Assembly (NCBI RefSeq): GCF_021654135.1
Contig: NZ_JAKGSD010000001.1
Span: 124,001-188,000, forward strand
Reading direction: 5' to 3'
Length of the DNA: 64,000 bases
Source of the DNA: Amycolatopsis tucumanensis
GTDB taxonomy: Bacteria > Actinomycetota > Actinomycetes > Mycobacteriales > Pseudonocardiaceae
The notes below the pieces were generated by a model, which was given only the letters and a program-made list of their open reading frames with translations, was not told the DNA's origin and searched no databases. Position numbers and translations under genes: made by a program. The number at the start of each line of letters is the position of its first letter. Within the stretch, counting starts at the first letter, position 1. Positions 25,731 through 35,085 of the stretch are shown one piece after another.

Positions 25731-28700
25731 ACCTGGGCTCGGCCGGCACCCGGGTCCTGCTCGTCGGCACCGGCACGCACGCCGAGGGGTCCCGGCTCCC
25801 GCCGGTCCCCGCCGTCGGGGCCACGCTCACCGCGCTGGAAAGCGCTTTCCGCGACCGCTGCGGAGTGCGGCCGGAGAGCCTGCCGGACCCGGTCCTGAAC
25901 CCGGACCCCATCGAGTTCGGCAACGCCCTCACCAGGGCGGCGGCCGAGGCCGAGGACGTGTTCGTCCTCTACTACGTCGGCCACGGCCTGGTCAGCCCGG
26001 GCAACAAACTGCACCTGGCCACCCGCGAAACCGACGACCTGAGCACCGGCCTGGCGTTCAAGGCCCTGCCGTACTCCGCGGTCGAGGACGCCCTCACCCT
26101 GTGCCGGGCCCGCACGATCGTCGTCGTCCTCGATTGCTGCTTCGCCGGCCGCGCGCACGGCTCGTTCGGCACGTCGGCGAGTGACGCGTTCGAACTGGCT
26201 TCGCTGGGCGGCGCCTACGTGCTGGCCTCCGCCGCGTCCGACGAGCAGGCGCTGGCGCCGGAGGGCGAGCGGCACACCGCGTTCAGCGGCGCGCTGCTGA
26301 CCTTGCTGGAGGAGGGCGATCCCGCCGGGCTGCCGGACCTGACCGTGGAAGCCGCCTACCGGCACCTCCGGCGCGTCTTGCCGTCGCGGAACGTCCCGGC
26401 GCCGGTCCGCCACCTGAGCGGCCAGGCCGGGGACCTCGTCCTGGCCCCGAACCCCGCCGCCGCGCCGCCGCGGCTCTCGGTCCCGCGCACCGACCGGCAG
26501 CCGCAGGCCGACCAGCCCTGTCCGTACCGCGGACTGGACCCGTTCACCGCCGACGACGCCCGGTTCTTCTTCGGGCGTGAACAGCTCACCCGGGAACTGC
26601 TCGACGACCTGGCCGCGTGGTCCGCCGAACCCGGCCCGGTCGCCGTGGTCGGCCTGTCCGGCGCGGGGAAGTCCTCGCTGCTGCGCGCCGGCCTGCTGCC
26701 CGCCGTCGAGCGCGGCGAACTGCGCGTGCCCGGCTCGCGCACCTGGCCGCACATGCTGCTCACCCCGGGCGAGGACCCGCTGAGCAACCTCGCCGCCCGG
26801 CTGGCCGCACCGGCCGGCCTGACCCCCGGGGCGATCCGCGCCGACCTCGCCGACGATCCGGCCCGGCTGGCCGATGTCCTGCGCCGCGCGCTGCGGCGGC
26901 AGGCCGGCGGACGGGACGTGCCCGGCGGGCGGCTGCTGCTCGTGGTCGACCAGTTCGAGGAACTGTTCACGACCTGCGCCGACGAGGACCAGCGGCGGGC
27001 GTTCGTCCGCGCGCTCACCGCGGCCGCCGAGGAGACGGCGCTGGTGGTGCTCGGCCTGCGGGCGGACTTCTACGCCCACTGCCTGGCCTACCCGGAGCTG
27101 GCGGGGGTGCTCAAGGACCGCCAGCTGCCGGTCCCGGCGATGACCTCCGCCCAGCTGCGTGACGCCATCGAAAAACCCGCCAAGGCGGCGGGCCTCGAGC
27201 TCGAACCCGGCCTGACCGACCTGCTGCTGCGCGATGTGCGGGCCGGGGGCGACTTCGGCGCGGGCACCTTGCCGCTGCTGTCGTACGCCCTGCTCCTGAC
27301 CTGGCGTTCGCGGCACGGCCGGACGCTCACGCTCACCGGCTACCAGGCCACGGGCGGGGTGTGGGACGCCATCACCCGCCAGGCCGAGACCATCTACGAC
27401 GGACTCGACGCCGACGGTCAGCGCGCCGCCCGGCTGATGCTGCTGCGGATGGTGAGCGTCGGCGAGGGCACCGAGGACACCCGGCGGCGGGTCCAGCTGT
27501 CCGAACTGGACTCCGGGACCGGAGCCGTGCGCGACCGGTTCGCGGCGGCACGGCTGGTCACCGTCGACGGCGACACCGCCCAGATCTCGCACGAGGCCCT
27601 GCTGCGCGCCTGGCGGCGCCTGCGGGAGTGGATCGACACCGACCGCGCCGGTCTCGTCATCCGCCAGCGGCTCGCCGAATCCGCCCGGCTGTGGGACCGG
27701 GACGGCCGGGACGCGAGCGCGCTCCACCGCGGCAACCAGTTGCAGCTGGCGCGGGATTGGGCAGCCGACCACCCGGAACAGCTGGACGAGCTGAGCCGGC
27801 GGTTCCTCGACGTGAGCGTGCGTGCCGACCGGCGACGGCGGCAGGTTCGCGCCGTGGTGAGCGGTGCGCTGGTCGTCCTCCTCGTCGCCGCGCTGGTCGC
27901 GGCCCTGCTCGCGGTGCAGGGCCGCAACGAAGCCAGGGCCCAGCAGCGGACGGCGACGGCGCGCGCCCTGATCGACCGGGCGGAGAGCGCCCGCGACACC
28001 GCGCCGCAGCTCGCGCTCATGCTCGGCATCGCCGCCGACCGGCTCGACAGCACCGCCGACAGCACCGCGAGCCTGGTCACCGGTCTGCTGGACCCCTACG
28101 CGGGCACCTTGGAGGCGCACACCGCCCCGGTGTCGGCCGTGGTGTTCAGCGGCGACGGGCGCCGGCTCGCGACCAGCGGCATGGACAACCGCATCTTCCT
28201 GTGGGACACCGCCGATCCCGCGCGCCCGCTCGGCGAGATCACCGACACCACACCGTCGAACGGGTTCCTGTTCGGCCCGGACGGTCGCACGTTGTTCGTC
28301 GGTGAGATCACCGGCCGCGTCAGCGTGTGGGACGTCGCCGCCGCGCCGGTGCGGGTGGGGGAGGTCCCGGCGGGCGGCGGTTACATCACCGCGGCCGCGC
28401 TCGACCCCGGCGGTACGGTGTTCGCCACCGGCAGCGTCGACGGCACGGTGCGGCTGTGGGACGTCGCCGACCGCACCCGGCCGCGCCTGCTGACCACGCT
28501 CAGCGGCTACCCGGACCAGATCGGCGCGATGGCGTTCAGTCCGGACGGCGGCGTGCTGGCGGCGGGCGGCTACAACCCGGAGCAGCCAAAGGCCGCGGGC
28601 GTGGTCCTGTGGGACGTGCGGAACCCGGCCGCGCCGCGGGAGGCGGGCCGCCTCGCCGACCAGGACGGCGGGACCGGGGCGATGGCGTTCAGCCCGGACG

Positions 28701-30100
28701 GCCGGGTGCTGGCCGTGGGCGCCGCCGCGACGGTCGGGCTGTGGGACGTCGCCGATCCCGCCCGGCCGGGCCGGCTCGGCGACCTGACCGGCCAGGTCAG
28801 CCCGGTGCGGACCATCCGGTTCGAGGGGCCGCGGCGGGTCGCGGCGGCGGGCTACGACCACTCCTGGACCGCCTGGGACATCACCGATCCGGCCAAACCC
28901 GGCCCGTCGCGGAGCAGGCTCAGCGGCGGGCAGTCCAACTGGACCAACGCGGTCACCCTCAGCCCCGACGGCGAGATCCTCGCGGCGGCGAGCGCGGAGA
29001 ACACCGTGCTGCTGTGGCGCCGGGACGCGGACGCCGGGATCGGCGCGCTCGACCACTACCTCAGCGTCCAGCAGGGCGCGGTGCGCGCGGTGCGGTTCAG
29101 CCCGGACGGCAGGCTCGCGGCGGTCGGCAGCGGGGACGGGACCGTGGGCCTGTGGGACGTGACCGACCGCGACCGGCCACGCGGGATCCGCCGTCTGTCC
29201 GGGCATGCGAACTGGGTCGACTCGGTCGCGTTCGCACCCGACAGCCGCACGGTCGCCAGCGGGGGAGAAGACGGCCTCGTGATCCTCTGGGACGTCAGTG
29301 ATCCGGCGAACCCGCGGGAACGGGCCCGCGTCACCGAAGCGATGGCGCCGGCGTCCACAGTGGAGTTCGACCCGGGCGGGCGGCTGCTCGCGGTCGGGAC
29401 CGGGAACGGTTCGGTCAGCCTGTACGACGTCGCCGACCCCGATCGCCCGGTCCGGGTCGCCGTCGTGCCGGCGCACCGGGCGCTGGTGTCGGCTGTGGCC
29501 TTCGGCGACCAGGGACGCGTCCTGGCCACCGGCAGCTACGACGGGACCGGCTCGCTCTGGGACGTGTCGGATCCGGCCGTGCCCCGCGAGCTGTCGAAGT
29601 TCACCGCGCACACCGGCCGGTGGTACGCGCTGGCGTTCGACCCCGCGGGCCGGACCCTCGCGACCGCGAGCGAGGACACCACCGTCATCCTGTGGGACGT
29701 CCGCGATCCGGCCACGCCGCGGGTGCTGGGGTCCCCGCTGGCGCGGCACACCGGCCGGGTCCGGTCGATCGCGTTCAGCCCGGACGGCCGGATGCTCGCC
29801 ACCGGCAGTGAGGACCAGAGCACCCGGGTCTGGGACGTCACCGACCCGACCCGGGCGGTGTCGATGGTCCGGCTCAGCAGCCAGCAGGCGATGATCATCG
29901 CGGTGGCGTTCAGCCCGGACGGGCGGACCCTGGCCACCGGCGACGCCGAGAACCGGGCATACCTGTGGGACACCGGGGAGGTCGTGGACATCCGCGAGCA
30001 CGCGGTGGAGCAGGCGTGCCGGCGTGCCGGGCGAGGCCTCAACCCGGACGAGTGGCGGCAGCAGGTGCCGGACCTGCCGTACCAGCAGACCTGCCCGTGA
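25727..30100 (+). CDS. Caspase-like peptidase - nSTAND NTPase - TM - WD40 protein
   Basis: A 1457-residue putative suicide effector/sensor. Residues 1-235 form a caspase-like (C14) domain with His86 in YYVGHG and Cys138 in LDCCFAG. Residues ~265-690 form an nSTAND NTPase (entry motif PYRGLDPFTADDARFFFGRE, Walker A GLSGAGKS 309-316, Walker B LLLVVDQFEEL with Asp408). A hydrophobic helix lies at ~709-732. From ~793 to ~1425 there are fourteen WD units, enough for two seven-bladed propellers. By analogy with known conflict systems, WD40 sensing would trigger NTPase oligomerisation and protease activation. It overlaps EACC1 by 4 bp and the WYL gene by 62 bp. Confidence 0.92.
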   Translation: MNLGSAGTRVLLVGTGTHAEGSRLPPVPAVGATLTALESAFRDRCGVRPESLPDPVLNPDPIEFGNALTRAAAEAEDVFVLYYVGHGLVSPGNKLHLATRETDDLSTGLAFKALPYSAVEDALTLCRARTIVVVLDCCFAGRAHGSFGTSASDAFELASLGGAYVLASAASDEQALAPEGERHTAFSGALLTLLEEGDPAGLPDLTVEAAYRHLRRVLPSRNVPAPVRHLSGQAGDLVLAPNPAAAPPRLSVPRTDRQPQADQPCPYRGLDPFTADDARFFFGREQLTRELLDDLAAWSAEPGPVAVVGLSGAGKSSLLRAGLLPAVERGELRVPGSRTWPHMLLTPGEDPLSNLAARLAAPAGLTPGAIRADLADDPARLADVLRRALRRQAGGRDVPGGRLLLVVDQFEELFTTCADEDQRRAFVRALTAAAEETALVVLGLRADFYAHCLAYPELAGVLKDRQLPVPAMTSAQLRDAIEKPAKAAGLELEPGLTDLLLRDVRAGGDFGAGTLPLLSYALLLTWRSRHGRTLTLTGYQATGGVWDAITRQAETIYDGLDADGQRAARLMLLRMVSVGEGTEDTRRRVQLSELDSGTGAVRDRFAAARLVTVDGDTAQISHEALLRAWRRLREWIDTDRAGLVIRQRLAESARLWDRDGRDASALHRGNQLQLARDWAADHPEQLDELSRRFLDVSVRADRRRRQVRAVVSGALVVLLVAALVAALLAVQGRNEARAQQRTATARALIDRAESARDTAPQLALMLGIAADRLDSTADSTASLVTGLLDPYAGTLEAHTAPVSAVVFSGDGRRLATSGMDNRIFLWDTADPARPLGEITDTTPSNGFLFGPDGRTLFVGEITGRVSVWDVAAAPVRVGEVPAGGGYITAAALDPGGTVFATGSVDGTVRLWDVADRTRPRLLTTLSGYPDQIGAMAFSPDGGVLAAGGYNPEQPKAAGVVLWDVRNPAAPREAGRLADQDGGTGAMAFSPDGRVLAVGAAATVGLWDVADPARPGRLGDLTGQVSPVRTIRFEGPRRVAAAGYDHSWTAWDITDPAKPGPSRSRLSGGQSNWTNAVTLSPDGEILAAASAENTVLLWRRDADAGIGALDHYLSVQQGAVRAVRFSPDGRLAAVGSGDGTVGLWDVTDRDRPRGIRRLSGHANWVDSVAFAPDSRTVASGGEDGLVILWDVSDPANPRERARVTEAMAPASTVEFDPGGRLLAVGTGNGSVSLYDVADPDRPVRVAVVPAHRALVSAVAFGDQGRVLATGSYDGTGSLWDVSDPAVPRELSKFTAHTGRWYALAFDPAGRTLATASEDTTVILWDVRDPATPRVLGSPLARHTGRVRSIAFSPDGRMLATGSEDQSTRVWDVTDPTRAVSMVRLSSQQAMIIAVAFSPDGRTLATGDAENRAYLWDTGEVVDIREHAVEQACRRAGRGLNPDEWRQQVPDLPYQQTCP

Positions 30101-31049
30101 CCGCGTGCAGGCAGCGTTCGCCTTGCCGCCGCAGGGCTTCCGCGAGTTCGGGCGGGCCGCCGGCGAGCGTGAACGCCGCGTCGACGGAGGTGATCATCCA
30201 CACCAGCGCGTGCAGGGTGTCCGCGCCGACGTGCAGCAGGCAGCTGGTGTCGTCGACCGGTTCGAGCGTGCCGGTTCCCGGCCAGATCCGGCCGGCCACG
30301 GCGGTCGCGGATTCGTGCAGCAGGACCGTCGCCCGGTACGGCCACATCCGCGACGACAACTGCCGCTCCAGGTACACGGCCACGTCCCCGCACGGCGGCT
30401 CCCGCGGCGTGAACCGGGCGCCGCCGGGGGACTTCGGCGTCAGGCGGTCCACGCGGAAGGTCCGCCAGTCGCCGCGGGCCGCGTCCCAGGCGATCAGGTA
30501 CCACCGCCGTCCCCAGCTGACCAGCGAGTGCGGCTCGACCTCGCGGCGGGACGCGGCGCCGGTGTGGTCGGCGTAGTCGAACCGGAGCCGCTCGTGACGC
30601 CGGCACGCCTCGGCGATCGCCACCAGCGTCGCGGCGGGCACCTGCGGCCCGGGGGCGAGCCCGGCCCGCACTGTCGCCTGCTGCAAGGTGCGCACCCGGT
30701 GCCGCAGCCGCGACGGCAGCACCTGCTCCAGTTTCGCGAGCGCCCGCACCGCGGTTTCCCCGATGCCCGCGACCGAGCCGCCGGCCGCCGTGCCGAGGCT
30801 GACCGCCACCGCCACGGCCTCCTCGTCGTCGAGGAGCAGCGGCGGCAGCGCGGCGCCCGCGCCGAGCCGGTACCCGGCGGAGCCCCGCGTCGCGTGGACC
30901 GGATAACCGAGGTCGCGCAACCGGTCCACGTCCCGGCGCACGGTGCGCGTGCTCACCCCGAGGCGCGCGGCGAGTTCCGCGCCCGCCCAGTCGCGCCGGG
31001 TCTGCAGCAGGGACAGCAACTCGAGCAGCCGCGCCGAAGTCTTCAACAC
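30039..31049 (-). CDS. WYL-domain HTH transcriptional regulator (YafY-like)
   Basis: A 336-residue regulator. An N-terminal HTH_11-type winged helix (ARLLELLSLLQTRR, LGVSTRTVRRDVDRLRDLG) precedes a WYL ligand-binding domain (SLVSWGRRWYLIAWDAARGD WRTFRVDRL). About 18 low-complexity residues at the C-terminus are coded over the end of the caspase gene. Start is GTG. It is divergent from the epoxide hydrolase across a 62-bp palindrome-bearing gap, its likely operator. WYL proteins often regulate defence genes, but here the target may simply be the hydrolase. Confidence 0.9.
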   Translation of the reverse strand: MLKTSARLLELLSLLQTRRDWAGAELAARLGVSTRTVRRDVDRLRDLGYPVHATRGSAGYRLGAGAALPPLLLDDEEAVAVAVSLGTAAGGSVAGIGETAVRALAKLEQVLPSRLRHRVRTLQQATVRAGLAPGPQVPAATLVAIAEACRRHERLRFDYADHTGAASRREVEPHSLVSWGRRWYLIAWDAARGDWRTFRVDRLTPKSPGGARFTPREPPCGDVAVYLERQLSSRMWPYRATVLLHESATAVAGRIWPGTGTLEPVDDTSCLLHVGADTLHALVWMITSVDAAFTLAGGPPELAEALRRQGERCLHAVTGRSAGTAGPAPAAATRPG

Positions 31050-31065
31050 CCGGCCAGTGTGGCGG

Positions 31066-31095
31066 ACGGTTAGGACCGGATCCGGCCTAAGCCGT
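31066..31095. promoter_or_regulatory. Composite palindrome between WYL regulator and epoxide hydrolase
   Basis: Nested arms ACGG/CCGT, TTAGG/CCTAA and a central CCGGATCCGG give a near-perfect 30-bp palindrome interrupted by single-base offsets. On the plus strand TACCGT (31099-31104) could be a -10 placing the start near the ATG at 31112. Probable WYL-regulator operator. Confidence 0.55.
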
Positions 31096-31111
31096 TCCTA
31101 CCGTCGCCGCC

Positions 31112-32218
31112 ATGACCGAGATCCACCCCTTCCGCATCGACATCCCGCAGGACCAGCTGGACGACCTGCACGCCAGGCTGGACGCCACCCGGTGGCCGGA
31201 CGAGCTGCCCGGCGTCGGCTGGAGCCGCGGCGTGCCGGTCGGCTACCTGCGCGAGCTGGCCGGGTACTGGCGCACCTCCTTCGACTGGCGCAAGCAGGAA
31301 GCGGAGATCAACAGCCACCCCCAGTTCACCACGACGATCGACGGGCAGAACCTGCACTTCCTGCACGTACGGGCGGCCGATCCGGACGCGCTGCCGCTGG
31401 TGCTGCTGCACGGCTGGCCGGGCGGCGTGACCGACTTCCTCGACGTGCTCGAACCGCTGTCGCGGGAGTTCCACCTCGTCGTCCCGTCGCTTCCCGGGTA
31501 CGGCTTTTCCACGCCGTTGAACGGGCCGGGCATGCGCCCGTCGAAGATGGCCGCCCTGGTCGTGGACCTGATGACCCGCCTCGGGTACGGGCGGTTCGGC
31601 GTGCAGGGTTACGACCTCGGGGCGTGGGTGGCGCCGTCGATCGGCAGGCGGGCGCCGGACCGCGTCGCCGGGATCCACCTCAACGCGCTGCTGACGTTCC
31701 CGGCGGGCGAGGAGGGCGAGTTCGACGGCCTGACCGATGCCGAGCAGGCCCAGTGGGCGGCGATGCAGGACTTCAACGACGGCTACTTGCAGTGCAACTC
31801 GAAGCGCCCGCAGACGGTGACCTACGGCCTGCACGACTCGCCCGTGGGGCAGCTCGCGTGGATCGTGGAGAAGTTCAAGGAGCTGACCGACCCGCCCGAG
31901 GGCCTGCCGGAGGACAGCATCGACCGGGACCGCATCCTCACCGACGTGTCGCTGTACTGGCTCACCGGCACGGCCGGCCCGGCCGCGCAGGTCTACTACG
32001 AGGAGATCACCGCGGGGGAGTGGGAGCCGGTGGCGCGGGGCACGGTGCCGACGGCGGTGCTGGTGTCCCGGCACGACAAGACGATCCGCCCGTGGGCCGA
32101 AAGGGACCACAACGTGGTGCGGTGGACCGAGACCGCGCGGGGCGGGCATTTCCTGTCGATGGAGGAGCCCGAGTTGCTGGTGGACGATGTGCGGGAGTTC
32201 TTCGGGGAGCTGGCTTGA
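31112..32218 (+). CDS. Epoxide hydrolase
   Basis: A 368-residue microsomal-type epoxide hydrolase. The EHN lid domain occupies about residues 1-90 ([20 protein letters not shown]). HGWPGG (100-105) is the oxyanion motif, Asp168 in QGYDLGAW the nucleophile, and His near residue 349 ([11 protein letters not shown]) the base. A YY pair (QVYYEE) can supply an epoxide-protonating tyrosine. It is divergent from and probably controlled by the WYL regulator. Physiological substrate unknown. Confidence 0.92.
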   Translation: MTEIHPFRIDIPQDQLDDLHARLDATRWPDELPGVGWSRGVPVGYLRELAGYWRTSFDWRKQEAEINSHPQFTTTIDGQNLHFLHVRAADPDALPLVLLHGWPGGVTDFLDVLEPLSREFHLVVPSLPGYGFSTPLNGPGMRPSKMAALVVDLMTRLGYGRFGVQGYDLGAWVAPSIGRRAPDRVAGIHLNALLTFPAGEEGEFDGLTDAEQAQWAAMQDFNDGYLQCNSKRPQTVTYGLHDSPVGQLAWIVEKFKELTDPPEGLPEDSIDRDRILTDVSLYWLTGTAGPAAQVYYEEITAGEWEPVARGTVPTAVLVSRHDKTIRPWAERDHNVVRWTETARGGHFLSMEEPELLVDDVREFFGELA

Positions 32219-32219
32219 G

Positions 32220-32258
32220 CTAGCCGGTTCGGGCCAGGACCGCGGGTGTGCGCAGGAT
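32220..32258 (-). pseudogene. Remnant of a second CitE-type 3' end
   Basis: Read on the minus strand this stretch encodes ILRTPAVLARTG then a stop, paralleling the real gene's end ILRAQAILARAGAG about 80 bp away. I count 29 of 36 aligned codon bases identical. It looks like a decayed copy of the terminal codons of the CitE-like gene, without the rest of the gene. Confidence 0.4.
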
Positions 32259-32299
32259 GGTGGATCGCCTGGGTGCGCGGGCGTTTCCCCCGAGCCGAC

Positions 32300-33082
32300 C
32301 TATCCGGCGCCGGCGCGGGCCAGGATCGCCTGTGCGCGCAGAATGACCGGCCGGTCCACCATCTGACCTTTGTGGACACTCACGGATCCGTCACCCGCGG
32401 AGGCCAGCACCCCCTCCGCCCACTCGACCTCGGCGGCGGTGGGGGTGCAGGCCTCGTGCACGGGGCCGACCTGCCGGGGGTGGATGCACAGCTTCGCGGT
32501 GAATCCCAGCTCGATCGCGTGCGCCAGGTCCGCGCGCAGCACCGCCGGGTCGTCCAGCTCGGTGGTGACGCCGTCGATCGGGGCGGCTCGGGCGGCCGCG
32601 GCGGCGGCGATCACCACCGCGGAGCGGGCGTGCTGCAGGGCGGTGTGGGAGTGGTGGTCGACGCCGAGCTGGGCCGCCAGGTCGATGCTGCCGAACGCGG
32701 GCCGCACCACGCCCTCCGCGGCGCAGACCTCCACTGCCCGCGCCACGCCGAGCGCGGTTTCGATCAGCGGGATCACCGGTGTGCCGATCGAGGCCAGCAC
32801 GGCTGGGTCTTCGGCCTTGGGCACCATGACGGCGGTGGCGTCGGTGACGGCGGCCAGGTCGTCGTCGAACCAGGGGGTGCCGGGGCCGTTGATCCGCACC
32901 ACCACCTCACCACCGTTCGCCAGCCACGCGCGGACGTGTTCCCGTGCCTGAACCTTCTGGTCGGGGCCGACGGCGTCCTCCAGGTCCAGCACCACCACAT
33001 CACAACCGGAGGCGGCGGCCTTGGCGAACCGGTCGGGGCGGTGGCCGGGCACGAACAGGAAACTCCGCGCACCAGCGATCAT
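32300..33082 (-). CDS. CitE-like CoA ester lyase (HpcH/HpaI family)
   Basis: A 260-residue Mg-dependent TIM-barrel lyase. ARSFLFVPGHRPDRFAKA, DVVVLDLEDAVGPDQK (conserved metal-ligand acid), VVVRINGPGTPW and VPLIET-type VIPLIETALGV are visible. Relatives cleave citramalyl-CoA, malyl-CoA or methylmalyl-CoA. It is the last gene of the CoA-transferase/dehydrogenase/hydratase operon, so a citramalyl-CoA or beta-methylmalyl-CoA type substrate is likely. ATG overlaps the preceding stop (ATGA). Confidence 0.88.
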   Translation of the reverse strand: MIAGARSFLFVPGHRPDRFAKAAASGCDVVVLDLEDAVGPDQKVQAREHVRAWLANGGEVVVRINGPGTPWFDDDLAAVTDATAVMVPKAEDPAVLASIGTPVIPLIETALGVARAVEVCAAEGVVRPAFGSIDLAAQLGVDHHSHTALQHARSAVVIAAAAAARAAPIDGVTTELDDPAVLRADLAHAIELGFTAKLCIHPRQVGPVHEACTPTAAEVEWAEGVLASAGDGSVSVHKGQMVDRPVILRAQAILARAGAG

Positions 33083-33891
33083 GCGACACCTCGCAGCTGG
33101 CCGGTGGCGGTCTGCCGCCCGTACAGGTCGCGCACCGCGGTGGTCACCCCGTCCGGTTCCTTGCTGGCGCTGGTGATCAGCCCCTGGTGGTCGAACAACG
33201 GGGACACCAGCCGGTAGGTGAAGTCCACCTCACCGCCGATACCAAGAGCGCGGGCGGCTTCGGCCATCGCCAGCGCCTGCAGCGGCCCGTGCGTCAGCAA
33301 ACCGGGGTAGCCCTCGACATCGCGGGCGTAGTCGCGGTCGTAATGAATCCGGTGCGCGTTGTAGGTCAAGGCGGAGAACCGGAACAACAGTGTTGGTGTC
33401 ACCTCGATCGCCCACTCTCCGGGCCCGGCCGGCACCACCTCCCCAGCCGAGACCGCGGGCAGACTCCCGGCGGCCGGGCGGTAGACGATGTCCTGGCGCT
33501 CCTCCACCACTACCCGCCCGCCTTGCGAGATCAGGTGCTCCACGGTCACGAAGGTCAAGGGCCCGGACCGGCCCTGCTTGTCGGCCACCGACGCCACCCG
33601 GGTGCGCCGGGTCGCCGGTTGCCCGCACCGCAACACCCCACGGGTGCGGACCCGGCCGCCGGCCCACATCCGCCGCCGCCCCGGCCCCGGCGGCGCCGGC
33701 ACACAATTGCGCACCGGATGCCCATCCGGCCCCAGATCCGCTTGCGCCGGGCGTTCCAGCAGGTAGAACCAGTGCCACAACAACGGCAGCCCCTCGCGGG
33801 CCAGGTCGGGCACCGGCACGTCCAGCAACGCCCCCAGCGCCCGCGCGGGCTCCGGCGACAACACCTCGGTGCGCTCCACGACCTCGGTCAC
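33079..33891 (-). CDS. MaoC/HTD2-like acyl-CoA (de)hydratase
   Basis: A 270-residue double-hotdog hydratase of the FAS1-DH/MaoC type related to mesaconyl-C4-CoA and itaconyl-CoA hydratases. The N-terminal half has PLLWHWFYLLERPAQADLG. The C-terminal half carries the hydratase motif YNAHRIHYDRDYA followed by GYPGLLTHGPLQA. The start is GTG. It lies 4 bp after the acyl-CoA dehydrogenase stop and overlaps the CitE-like gene. It would hydrate an enoyl-CoA dicarboxylate before lyase cleavage. Confidence 0.88.
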   Translation of the reverse strand: MTEVVERTEVLSPEPARALGALLDVPVPDLAREGLPLLWHWFYLLERPAQADLGPDGHPVRNCVPAPPGPGRRRMWAGGRVRTRGVLRCGQPATRRTRVASVADKQGRSGPLTFVTVEHLISQGGRVVVEERQDIVYRPAAGSLPAVSAGEVVPAGPGEWAIEVTPTLLFRFSALTYNAHRIHYDRDYARDVEGYPGLLTHGPLQALAMAEAARALGIGGEVDFTYRLVSPLFDHQGLITSASKEPDGVTTAVRDLYGRQTATGQLRGVA

Positions 33892-33895
33892 GGCG

Positions 33896-35047
33896 TCAGA
33901 TCCGGTTCCGGTTGATCAACTGGCGGGCGATCACGCCACGCTGGATCTCGTTGGTGCCCTCACCCACGATCATCAACGGCGCGTCCCGGAAATACCGCTC
34001 CACATCGAACTCCGTCGAATACCCATACCCGCCGTGGATCCGCACCGCGTTCAACGCCACCTCCATCGCCGTCTCCGACGCGAACAGCTTCGCCATCCCC
34101 GCCTCCATGTCACACCGCTGCCCCGAGTCATACCGACGAGCAGCCATCAACACCAGCTGCCGCGCCGCCTCCAGCTTCGTCGCCATGTCCGCCAGATAGT
34201 TCCCGATCGACTGATGCTGCCAGATCGGCTTACCGAAGGTCTCCCGCTCCTGGGCATACCGCAGCGAATCCTCCAGTGCGGCCCGCGCCACGCCCAGGGC
34301 CCGGGACGCCACCTGGATCCGCCCGACCTCCAGCCCGCGCATCATCTGCGCGAACCCCTGCCCCTCGACACCACCCAGCACCGCACCGGCCGGGACGCGG
34401 AGGTCGTCGAAGGACAGCTCGCAGCTCTCCACACCCTTGTAGCCCAGCTTCGGCAGATCGCGGGAGACGTGGAACCCGGCGCCCTTTTCCACCAGCAGCA
34501 CGCTGATCCCCCGGTGCGGCGGGTCAGCCGCCGGGTCGGTTTTGCACAGCAGCGCGACCAGGTCCGAGCGGCGCGCGTTGGTGATCCAGGTCTTGGACCC
34601 GTTCACCACGTACTCCGGCCCGTCGCGGCGCGCGGTCGTGCGCAGGGCCTGCAGGTCGGATCCGCCGCCGGGCTCGGTGAGCGCCATCGTGGCCCGCAGC
34701 TCGCCGGTCGCCATCCGCGGCAGGTAGCGGTCCTGCTGCTCCCGCGTGCCGTAGTCGACCAGCAGCTTGGCGACCACCGTGTGCCCGCCCATCGCCCCGG
34801 CCAGGCTCATCCAGCCACGGGACAGTTCCTCGGTGACCGCGGCGTAGCACTGCGCCGACACCGACGCCTCACCCCACGGCGCCGGGATCGCCAGCCCGAA
34901 GATGCCCATCTGCTTCATCGCCTCGATGAGCTTCTCCGGATAGGCGTTCGCGTGCTCCAGCTCCCGCGCCACCGGCCGCACCTCGCGGTCGACCCACTCG
35001 CCGACCGCCGCGACGATCGCCGTCTCGTCCTCGGTCAGGCCGTCCAT
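33896..35047 (-). CDS. Acyl-CoA dehydrogenase
   Basis: A 383-residue FAD enzyme. The signature ALTEPGGGSDLQALRTTA, the substrate/FAD motif KTWITNA, and the C-terminal GEGTNEIQRG (catalytic glutamate loop) are present, and the length fits the family. ATG 35047 has an AAGGACA ribosome-binding site. A GTG at 35089 would overlap the CoA-transferase stop by 4 bp and add 14 residues. In this operon it would desaturate a dicarboxylyl-CoA such as methylsuccinyl-CoA, or act as in itaconate clusters that carry an accessory dehydrogenase. Confidence 0.9.
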   Translation of the reverse strand: MDGLTEDETAIVAAVGEWVDREVRPVARELEHANAYPEKLIEAMKQMGIFGLAIPAPWGEASVSAQCYAAVTEELSRGWMSLAGAMGGHTVVAKLLVDYGTREQQDRYLPRMATGELRATMALTEPGGGSDLQALRTTARRDGPEYVVNGSKTWITNARRSDLVALLCKTDPAADPPHRGISVLLVEKGAGFHVSRDLPKLGYKGVESCELSFDDLRVPAGAVLGGVEGQGFAQMMRGLEVGRIQVASRALGVARAALEDSLRYAQERETFGKPIWQHQSIGNYLADMATKLEAARQLVLMAARRYDSGQRCDMEAGMAKLFASETAMEVALNAVRIHGGYGYSTEFDVERYFRDAPLMIVGEGTNEIQRGVIARQLINRNRI

Positions 35048-35085
35048 CCGGTGTCCTTCCTGCCTTGCGTGGTTCTCACTGTCGC

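Noticed and set aside
25280..30001. A 1573-residue open frame on the minus strand opposite the caspase gene
   Set aside because: The translation is low-complexity Arg/Gly/Pro/His sequence with no domain; it is the antisense shadow of a high-GC gene with clear motifs.
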